From Auanema rhodensis (Eukaryota > Nematoda > Chromadorea > Rhabditida > Rhabditidae): a stretch of DNA of 64,000 bases. A program made the position numbers and the translations under genes. Position 1 is the stretch's first letter; every line of letters begins with the position of its first letter. This document shows, in pieces, positions 53,092-61,504 of the stretch. The stretch lies in assembly GCA_964057225.1 (NCBI GenBank), contig OZ059894.1, positions 20,242,476-20,306,475 on the forward strand, written 5' to 3'. The notes beneath the pieces were generated by a model that saw only the letters and a list, made by a program, of their open reading frames with translations, had not been told where the DNA came from and did no database searches.

Positions 53092-54492
53092 TGAGTTTCC
53101 ATGTACACTCAACATTGCTTCCAAAAACATTTTGACAAAAATTTTTTCGAAAAATTTCAAAATAATTTAGCAAAAAGTAGATGTTTTTAGATTCCTTTTT
53201 TCAAGGCAAAGACGATGGACAATGTTATTCAACGAAAAAATTAATTCTTCAGGGTGAAAATCGAGGATATAAGTGTGAACTTATATCAGTTGATATCTCG
53301 GTGCATTTTCAAGCTAGCGCAAATCTGATAACACAGATCGACGCAGCTTAAAAATCCGCATCGAATGCACTATACTACATTGAAAAACGCTTAATACAAA
53401 AATTAGTTATGATCGTTTCAAAAATGATGCATTAAATGTTGAGTTTCCATGTACACTCAACATTGCTTCCAAAAACATTTTGACAAAAATTTTTTCGAAA
53501 AATTTCAGAATAAATTAGCAAAAAGTAGATGTTTTTAGATTCCTTTTTTCAAGGCAAAGACGATGGACAATGTTATTCAACGAAAAAATTAATTCTTCAG
53601 AGTGAAAATCGAGGATATAAGTGTGAACTTATATCAGTTGATATCTCGGTGCATTTTTAAGCTAGCGCAAATCTGATAACACAGATCGACGCAGCTTAAA
53701 AATCCGCATCGAATGCACTATACTACATTGAGAAACGCTTAATACAAAAATTAGTTATAATCGTTTGAAAAATGATGCATTAGTGTATGTTGAGTTTCCA
53801 TGTACACTCAACATTGCTTCCAAAAACATTTTGACAAAAATTTTTTCGAAAAATTTCAGAATAATTTAGCGAAAAGTAGCTGTTTTTAGATTCCTTTTTT
53901 CAAGGCAAAGACGATGGACAATGTTATTCAACGAAAAAATTAATTCTTCAGGGTGAAAATCGAGGATATAAGTGTGAACTTATATCAGTTGATATCTCGG
54001 TGCATTTTTAAGCTAGCGCAAATCTGATAACACAGATCGACGCAGCTTAAAAATCCGCATCGAATGCACTATACTACATTGAGAAACGCTTAATACAAAA
54101 ATTAGTTATGATCGTTTGAAAAATGATGCATTAGTGTATGTTGAGTTTCCATGTACACTCAACATTGCTTCCAAAAACAGTTTGACAAAAATTTTTTCGA
54201 AAAATTTCAAAATAATTTAGCAAAAAGTAGATGTTTTTAGATTCCTTTTTTCAAGGCAAAGACGATGGACAATGTTATTCAACGAAAAAATTAATTCTTG
54301 AGGGTGAAAATCGAGGATATAAGTGTGAACTTATATCAGTTGATATCTCGGTGCATTTTCAAGCTAGCGCAAATCTGATAACACAGATCGACGCAGCTTA
54401 AAAATCCGCATCGAATGCACTATACTACATTGAGAAACGCTTAATACAAAAATTAGTTATGATCGTTTGGAAAATGATGCATTAGTGTATGT
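53092..54492 (+). repeat. Four monomers preceding the 1050-bp trimers
   Basis: Starts are 53092, 53440, 53791 and 54142. The copy at 53092 has 'gtttcaaaaatg' and the 3-base deletion; 53440 has 'cagagtg' and ends 'gttataatcg'; 53791 has 'agcgaaaagtagctg'; 54142 has a private 'aaaaacagtttgac' and 'ttcttgaggg'. The types are the same as in the following trimers. Confidence 0.75.
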
Positions 54493-56592
54493 TGAGTTTC
54501 CATGTACACTCAACATTGCTTCCAAAAACATTTTGACAAAAATTTTTTCGAAAAATTTCAAAATAAATTAGCAAAAAGTAGATGTTTTTAGATTCCTTTT
54601 TTCAAGGCAAAGATGATGGACATTGTTATTCAACAAAAAAATTAATTCTTCAGAGTGAAAATCGAGGATATAAGTGTGAACTTACATCAGTTGATATCTC
54701 GGTGCATTTTTAAGCTAGCGCAAATCTGATAACACAGATCGACGCAGCTTAAAAATCCGCATCGAATGCACTATACTACATTGAGAAACGCTTAATACAA
54801 AAATTAGTTATAATCGTTTGAAAAATGATGCATTAGTGTATGTTGAGTTTCCATGTACACTCAACATTGCTTCCAAAAACATTTTGACAAAAATTTTTTC
54901 GAAAAATTTCAGAATAATTTAGCGAAAAGTAGCTGTTTTTAGATTCCTTTTTTCAAGGCAAAGACGATGGACAATGTTATTCAACGAAAAAATTAATTCT
55001 TCAGGGTGAAAATCGAGGATATAAGTGTGAACTTATATCAGTTGATATCTCGGTGCATTTTTAAGCTAGCGCAAATCTGATAACACAGATCGACGCAGCT
55101 TAAAAATTCGCATCGCATGCACTATACTACATTGAGAAACGCTTAATACAAAAATTAGTTATAATCGTTTGAAAAATGATGCATTAGTGTATGTTGAGTT
55201 TCCATGTACACTCAACATTGCTTCCAAAAACATTTTGACAAAAATTTTTTCGAAAAATTTCAAAATAATTTAGCAAAAAGTAGATGTTTTTAGATTCCTT
55301 TTTTCAAGGCAAAGACGATGGACAATGTTATTCAACGAAAAAATTAATTCTTCAGGGTGAAAATCGAGGATATAAGTGTGAACTTATATCAGTTGATATC
55401 TCGGTGCATTTTCAAGCTAGCGCAAATCTGATAACACAGATCGACGCAGCTTAAAAATCCGCATCGAATGCACTATACTACATTGAAAAACGCTTAATAC
55501 AAAAATTAGTTATGATCGTTTCAAAAATGATGCATTAAATGTTGAGTTTCCATGTACACTCAACATTGCTTCCAAAAACATTTTGACAAAAATTTTTTCG
55601 AAAAATTTCAGAATAAATTAGCAAAAAGTAGATGTTTTTAGATTCCTTTTTTCAAGGCAAAGATGATGGACATTGTTATTCAACAAAAAAATTAATTCTT
55701 CAGAGTGAAAATCGAGGATATAAGTGTGAACTTACATCAGTTGATATCTCGGTGCATTTTTAAGCTAGCGCAAATCTGATAACACAGATCGACGCAGCTT
55801 AAAAATCCGCATCGAATGCACTATACTACATTGAGAAACGCTTAATACAAAAATTAGTTATAATCGTTTGAAAAATGATGCATTAGTGTATGTTGAGTTT
55901 CCATGTACACTCAACATTGCTTCCAAAAACATTTTGACAAAAATTTTTTCGAAAAATTTCAGAATAATTTAGCGAAAAGTAGCTGTTTTTAGATTCCTTT
56001 TTTCAAGGCAAAGACGATGGACAATGTTATTCAACGAAAAAATTAATTCTTCAGGGTGAAAATCGAGGATATAAGTGTGAACTTATATCAGTTGATATCT
56101 CGGTGCATTTTTAAGCTAGCGCAAATCTGATAACACAGATCGACGCAGCTTAAAAATTCGCATCGCATGCACTATACTACATTGAGAAACGCTTAATACA
56201 AAAATTAGTTATAATCGTTTGAAAAATGATGCATTAGTGTATGTTGAGTTTCCATGTACACTCAACATTGCTTCCAAAAACATTTTGACAAAAATTTTTT
56301 CGAAAAATTTCAAAATAATTTAGCAAAAAGTAGATGTTTTTAGATTCCTTTTTTCAAGGCAAAGACGATGGACAATGTTATTCAACGAAAAAATTAATTC
56401 TTCAGGGTGAAAATCGAGGATATAAGTGTGAACTTATATCAGTTGATATCTCGGTGCATTTTCAAGCTAGCGCAAATCTGATAACACAGATCGACGCAGC
56501 TTAAAAATCCGCATCGAATGCACTATACTACATTGAAAAACGCTTAATACAAAAATTAGTTATGATCGTTTCAAAAATGATGCATTAAATGT
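54493..56592 (+). repeat. 1050-bp trimer HOR, two tandem copies
   Basis: Copies are 54493-55542 and 55543-56592. First members carry 'agatgatgg', 'gacattg', 'aacaaaaaaatt' and 'cttacatcag'; second members 'agcgaaaagtagctg' and 'catcgcatgc'; third members 'ttttcaagc', 'gtttcaaaa' and the 3-base deletion. Four private changes shared in the first members show a very recent duplication. Confidence 0.88.
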
Positions 56593-57645
56593 TGAGTTTC
56601 CATGTACACTCAACATTGCTTCCAAAAACATTTTGACAAAAATTTTTTCGAAAAATTTCAGAATAAATTAGCAAAAAGTAGATGTTTTTAGATTCCTTTT
56701 TTCAAGGCAAAGACGATGGACAATGTTATTCAACGAAAAAATTAATTCTTCAGAGTGAAAATCGAGGATATAAGTGTGAACTTATATCAGTTGATATCTC
56801 GGTGCATTTTTAAGCTAGCGCAAATCTGATAACACAGATCGACGCAGCTTAAAAATTCGCATCGAATGCACTATACTACATTGAGAAACGCTTAATACAA
56901 AAATTAGTTATGATCGTTTGAAAAATGATGCATTAGTGTATGTTGAGTTTCCATGTACACTCAACATTGCTTCCAAAAACATTTTGACAAAAATTTTTTC
57001 GAAAAATTTCAGAATAATTTAGCGAAAAGTAGCTGTTTTTAGATTCCTTTTTTCAAGGCAAAGACGATGGACAATGTTATTCAACGAAAAAATTAATTCT
57101 TCAGGGTGAAAATCGAGGATATAAGTGTGAACTTATATCAGTTGATATCTCGGTGCATTTTTAAGCTAGCGCAAATCTGATAACACAGATCGACGCAGCT
57201 TAAAAATTCGCATCAAATGCACTATACTACATTGAGAAACGCTTAATACAAAAATTAGTTATAATCGTTTGAAAAATGATGCATTAGTGTATGTTGAGTT
57301 TCCATGTACACTCAACATTGCTTCCAAAAACATTTTGACAAAAATTTTTTCGAAAAATTTCAGAATAATTTAGCGAAAAGTAGCTGTTTTTAGATTCCTT
57401 TTTTCAAGGCAAAGACGATGGACAATGTTATTCAACGAAAAAATTAATTCTTCAGGGTGAAAATCGAGGATATAAGTGTGAACTTATATCAGTTGCTATC
57501 TCGGTGCATTTTTAAGCTAGCGCAAATCTGATAACACAGATCGACGCAGCTTAAAAATCCGCATCGAATGCACTATACCACATTGAGAAACGCTTAATAC
57601 AAAAATTAGTTATGATCGTTTGAAAAATGATGCATTAGTGTATGT
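56593..57645 (+). repeat. Three monomers joining the trimer and 4-mer blocks
   Basis: Starts are 56593 ('cagagtg', 'aattcgc'), 56944 ('agcgaaaagtagctg', 'catcaaatgc', 'gttataatcg') and 57295 ('gttgctatc', 'ataccac'). Copies 56593 and 57295 have matches at 60803 and 61154, where the middle monomer is absent. Confidence 0.78.
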
Positions 57646-59430
57646 TGAGTTTCCATGTACACTCAACATTGCTTCCAAAAACATTTTGACAAAAATTTTT
57701 TCGAAAAATTTCGAAATAAATTAGCAAAAAGTAGATGTTTTTAGATTCCTTTTTTCAAGGCAAAGACGATGGACAATGTTATTCAACGAAAAAATTAATT
57801 CTTCAGGGTGAAAATCGAGGATATAAGTGTGAACTTATATCAGTTGATATCTCGGTGCATTTTTAAGCTAGCGCAAATCTGATAACACAGATCGACGCAG
57901 CTTAAAAATCCGCATCGAATGCACTATACTACATTGAGAAACGCTTAATACAAAAATTAGTTATGATCGTTTGAAAAATGATGCATTAGTGTATGTTGAG
58001 TTTCCATGTACACTCAACATTGCTTCCAAAAACATTTTGACAAAAATTTTTTCGAAAAATTTCAAAATAATTTAGCAAAAAGTAGATGTTTTTAGATTCC
58101 TTTTTTCAAGGCAAAGACGATGGACAATGTTATTCAACGAAAAAATTAATTCTTCAGGGTGAAAATCGAGGATATAAGTGTGAACTTATATCAGTTGATA
58201 TCTCGGTGCATTTTTAAGCTAGCGCAAATCTGATAACACAGATCGACGCAGCTTAAAAATCCGCATCGAATGCACTATACTACATTGAGAAACGCTTAAT
58301 ACAAAAATTAGTTATGATCGTTTGAAAAATGATGCATTAGTGTATGTTGAGTTTCCATGTACACTCAACATTGCTTCCAAAAACATTTTGACAAAAATTT
58401 TTTCGAAAAATTTCAAAATAATTTAGCAAAAAGTAGATGTTTTTAGATTCCTTTTTTCAAGGCAAAGACGATGGACAATGTTATTCAACGAAAAAATTAA
58501 TTCTCGAGGGTGAAAATCGAGGATATAAGTGTGAACTTATATCAGTTGATATCTCGGTGCATTTTTAAGCTAGCGCAAATCTGATAACACAGATCGACGC
58601 AGCTTAAAAATCCGCATCGAATGCACTATACTACATTGAGAATCGCTTAATACAAAAATTAGTTATGATCGTTTGAAAAATGATGCATTAGTGTATGTTG
58701 AGTTTCCATGTACACTCAACATTGCTTCCAAAAACATTTTGACAAAAATTTTTTCGAAAAATTTCAGAATAATTTAGCGAAAAGTAGCTGTTTTTAGATT
58801 CCTTTTTTCAAGGCAAAGACGATGGACAATGTTATTCAACGAAAAAACTAATTCTTCGGGGTGAAAATCTGAGGATATAAGTGTGAACTTATATCAGTTG
58901 ATATCTCGGTGCATTTTTAAGCTAGCGCAAATCTGATAACACAGATCGACGCAGCTTAAAAATCCGCATCGAATGCACTATATTACATTGAGAAACGCTT
59001 AATACAAAAATTAGTTATGATCGTTTGAAAAATGATGCATTAGTGTATGTTGAGTTTCCATGTACACTCAACATTGCTTCCAAAAACATTTTGACAAAAA
59101 TTTTTTCGAAAAATTTCGAAATAAATTAGCAAAAAGTAGATGTTTTTAGATTCCTTTTTTCAAGGCAAAGACGATGGACAATGTTATTCAACGAAAAAAT
59201 TAATTCTTCAGGGTGAAAATCGAGGATATAAGTGTGAACTTATATCAGTTGATATCTCGGTGCATTTTTAAGCTAGCGCAAATCTGATAACACAGATCGA
59301 CGCAGCTTAAAAATCCGCATCGAATGCACTATACTACATTGAGAAACGCTTAATACAAAAATTAGTTATGATCGTTTGAAAAATGATGCATTAGTGTATG
59401 TTGAGTTTCCATGTACACTCAACATTGCTT

Positions 59431-59511
59431 CCAAAAACATTTTGACAAAAATTTTTTCGAAAAATTTCAAAATAATTTAGCAAAAAGTAGATGTTTTTAG
59501 ATTCCTTTTTT
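59431..59511. other. Cluster of A and T tracts, probable intrinsic curvature
   Basis: Homopolymeric A or T runs of 4-6 bases are centred near 59435, 59442, 59449, 59455, 59462, 59471, 59484, 59496 and 59509. Many are separated by roughly one helical turn or half of one. Phased A-tracts of this type are known to bend DNA, and curvature is common in insect satellites. The tract region is also where many inter-monomer differences fall (for example ttttttcg, tttttttca, gtttttcg and atattttcg variants). Curvature is inferred, not measured. Confidence 0.55.
59449..59467. other. Near-palindrome centred on TCGA
   Basis: The 19-base segment reads AAA, six T, CG, five A, TTT. It is self-complementary except for one extra T. 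In many copies from about 28882 to 44000 the CGA becomes CAA, which destroys the central TCGA, so the palindrome is not strictly maintained. Confidence 0.7.
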
Positions 59512-59571
59512 CAAGGCAAAGACGATGGACAATGTTATTCAACGAAAAAATTAATTCTTCAGGGTGAAAAT

Positions 59572-59610
59572 CGAGGATATAAGTGTGAACTTATATCAGT
59601 TGATATCTCG
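59572..59610. other. 9-bp hairpin with 4-base loop inside an alternative fold
   Basis: The arms gatataagt (59576-59584) and acttatatc (59589-59597) are perfect complements around the loop gtga. As RNA the loop would match the GNRA tetraloop pattern. An outer cgag (59572-59575) can pair with ctcg (59607-59610). Extending that outer pairing through atat competes with the inner hairpin, giving two mutually exclusive folds. The arms are almost invariant in the window; exceptions I noticed are at 18903, 54685 and 55735. The loop varies more: gtga, atga, gtta, and gaga once at 33628-33631. Confidence 0.8.
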
Positions 59611-59614
59611 GTGC

Positions 59615-59665
59615 ATTTTTAAGCTAGCGCAAATCTGATAACACAGATCGACGCAGCTTAAAAAT
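59615..59665. other. Compound dyad: 11-bp outer arms with nested inner stems
   Basis: The outer arms atttttaagct (59615-59625) and agcttaaaaat (59655-59665) are perfect complements. Inside, after one bulged A, gcg pairs with cgc. Then atctg pairs with cagat around the loop ataaca. This 51-base element is the strongest secondary-structure signal in the monomer and includes the GCTAGC site. Many copies carry changes in one arm only (ttttcaagct, tttttaggct, tttttgagct, agcttacaaat), so conservation of pairing is imperfect. Possible roles are a cruciform, a dyad-binding site for a heterochromatin protein, or structure in satellite RNA; none is shown by the sequence. Confidence 0.8.
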
Positions 59666-59748
59666 CCGCATCGAATGCACTATACTACATTGAGAAACGC
59701 TTAATACAAAAATTAGTTATGATCGTTTGAAAAATGATGCATTAGTGT

Positions 59749-59776
59749 ATGTTGAGTTTCCATGTACACTCAACAT
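59749..59776. other. Inverted repeat across the monomer junction
   Basis: The arms atgttgagt and actcaacat are perfect 9-base complements separated by a 10-base loop. The dyad recurs at every monomer boundary. The recurrent 3-base deletion in 348-bp copies (ttagtgtatg to ttaaatg) lies just outside the left arm and leaves it intact. A T-to-G change in the left arm region (gagttgcc) is present at 25375, 30286 and 32392 and falls in the loop. It could form a cruciform or be a protein-binding dyad; function is unknown. Confidence 0.85.
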
Positions 59777-60454
59777 TGCTTCCAAAAACATTTTGACAAA
59801 AATTTTTTCGAAAAATTTCAAAATAATTTAGCAAAAAGTAGATGTTTTTAGATTCCTTTTTTCAAGGCAAAGACGATGGACAATGTTATTCAACGAAAAA
59901 ATTAATTCTCGAGGGTGAAAATCGAGGATATAAGTGTGAACTTATATCAGTTGATATCTCGGTGCATTTTTAAGCTAGCGCAAATCTGATAACACAGATC
60001 GACGCAGCTTAAAAATCCGCATCGAATGCACTATACTACATTGAGAATCGCTTAATACAAAAATTAGTTATGATCGTTTGAAAAATGATGCATTAGTGTA
60101 TGTTGAGTTTCCATGTACACTCAACATTGCTTCCAAAAACATTTTGACAAAAATTTTTTCGAAAAATTTCAGAATAATTTAGCGAAAAGTAGCTGTTTTT
60201 AGATTCCTTTTTTCAAGGCAAAGACGATGGACAATGTTATTCAACGAAAAAATTAATTCTTCAGGGTGAAAATCGAGGATATAAGTGTGAACTTATATCA
60301 GTTGATATCTCGGTGCATTTTTAAGCTAGCGCAAATCTGATAACACAGATCGACGCAGCTTAAAAATTCGCATCGCATGCACTATACTACATTGAGAAAC
60401 GCTTAATACAAAAATTAGTTATAATCGTTTGAAAAATGATGCATTAGTGTATGT

Positions 60455-61504
60455 TGAGTTTCCATGTACACTCAACATTGCTTCCAAAAACATTTTGACA
60501 AAAATTTTTTCGAAAAATTTCAAAATAATTTAGCAAAAAGTAGATGTTTTTAGATTCCTTTTTTCAAGGCAAAGACGATGGACAATGTTATTCAACGAAA
60601 AAATTAATTCTTCAGGGTGAAAATCGAGGATATAAGTGTGAACTTATATCAGTTGATATCTCGGTGCATTTTCAAGCTAGCGCAAATCTGATAACACAGA
60701 TCGACGCAGCTTAAAAATCCGCATCGAATGCACTATACTACATAGAAAAACGCTTAATACAAAAATTAGTTATGATCGTTTAAAAAATGATGCATTAAAT
60801 GTTGAGTTTCCATGTACACTCAACATTGCTTCCAAAAACATTTTGACAAAAATTTTTTCGAAAAATTTCAGAATAAATTAGCAAAAAGTAGATGTTTTTA
60901 GATTCCTTTTTTCAAGGCAAAGACGATGGACAATGTTATTCAACGAAAAAATTAATTCTTCAGAGTGAAAATCGAGGATATAAGTGTGAACTTATATCAG
61001 TTGATATCTCGGTGCATTTTTAAGCTAGCGCAAATCTGATAACACAGATCGACGCAGCTTAAAAATTCGCATCGAATGCACTATACTACATTGAGAAACG
61101 CTTAATACAAAAATTAGTTATGATCGTTTGAAAAATGATGCATTAGTGTATGTTGAGTTTCCATGTACACTCAACATTGCTTCCAAAAACATTTTGACAA
61201 AAATTTTTTCGAAAAATTTCAGAATAATTTAGCGAAAAGTAGCTGTTTTTAGATTCCTTTTTTCAAGGCAAAGACGATGGACAATGTTATTCAACGAAAA
61301 AATTAATTCTTCAGGGTGAAAATCGAGGATATAAGTGTGAACTTATATCAGTTGCTATCTCGGTGCATTTTTAAGCTAGCGCAAATCTGATAACACAGAT
61401 CGACGCAGCTTAAAAATCCGCATCGAATGCACTATACCACATTGAGAAACGCTTAATACAAAAATTAGTTATGATCGTTTGAAAAATGATGCATTAGTGT
61501 ATGT
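60455..61504 (+). repeat. Three monomers resembling 56245-57645
   Basis: Starts are 60455 (348 bp, private 'catagaaaaacg' and 'gtttaaaaaatg'), 60803 ('cagagtg', 'aattcgc') and 61154 ('agcgaaaagtagctg', 'gttgctatc', 'ataccac'). They match 56245, 56593 and 57295. Confidence 0.78.

Larger units (their letters stand above)
59402..59752 (+). repeat. Representative consensus-like monomer (351 bp)
   Basis: This copy is used as the reference for the internal coordinates given below. It has 53 C and 57 G by hand count (31% G+C) and 12 CpG dinucleotides. In order it contains the second half of the junction dyad, a run of A and T tracts, a moderately variable segment ('caaggcaaag' to 'aacgaaaaaatta'), the 9-bp hairpin, the large compound dyad, and an AT-rich tail ending 'gcattagtgtatgt'. 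All three forward frames are closed by stops. The start point is arbitrary because the repeat is circularly permutable. Confidence 0.95.
57646..60454 (+). repeat. 4-monomer HOR, two tandem copies (1405 and 1404 bp)
   Basis: Copies are 57646-59050 and 59051-60454. The ordered marks are 'tttcgaaat', a consensus copy, 'ttctcgaggg' with 'gagaatcgc', and 'agcgaaaagtagctg'. The fourth member of copy 1 (58699) has an extra T in 'aatctgagg', plus 'aaaaaacta' and 'ttcggggtg', and is 352 bp. Confidence 0.87.

Noticed and set aside
59572-59610. Intrinsic transcription terminator
   Set aside because: The hairpin is AT-rich and is not followed by a T run, and the context is a eukaryotic satellite.
59615-59665. 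tRNA or other structured RNA gene
   Set aside because: The nested stems do not form a cloverleaf and lack A-box and B-box promoter sequences or a TPsiC arm. The structure is part of every satellite monomer.
59665-59680. Possible CENP-B box around 'tccgcatcgaatgc'
   Set aside because: The motif has CCG and CGAA, but the spacing between them is 3 bases, not the 7 of the CENP-B box, and the remaining consensus bases do not fit. No other position matches.
59402-59752. Monomer as an internal dimer of two ~175-bp halves
   Set aside because: I compared the halves by eye and saw only short shared motifs such as 'gaaaaat' and 'atgc', not a consistent alignment, so I cannot support an internal duplication.
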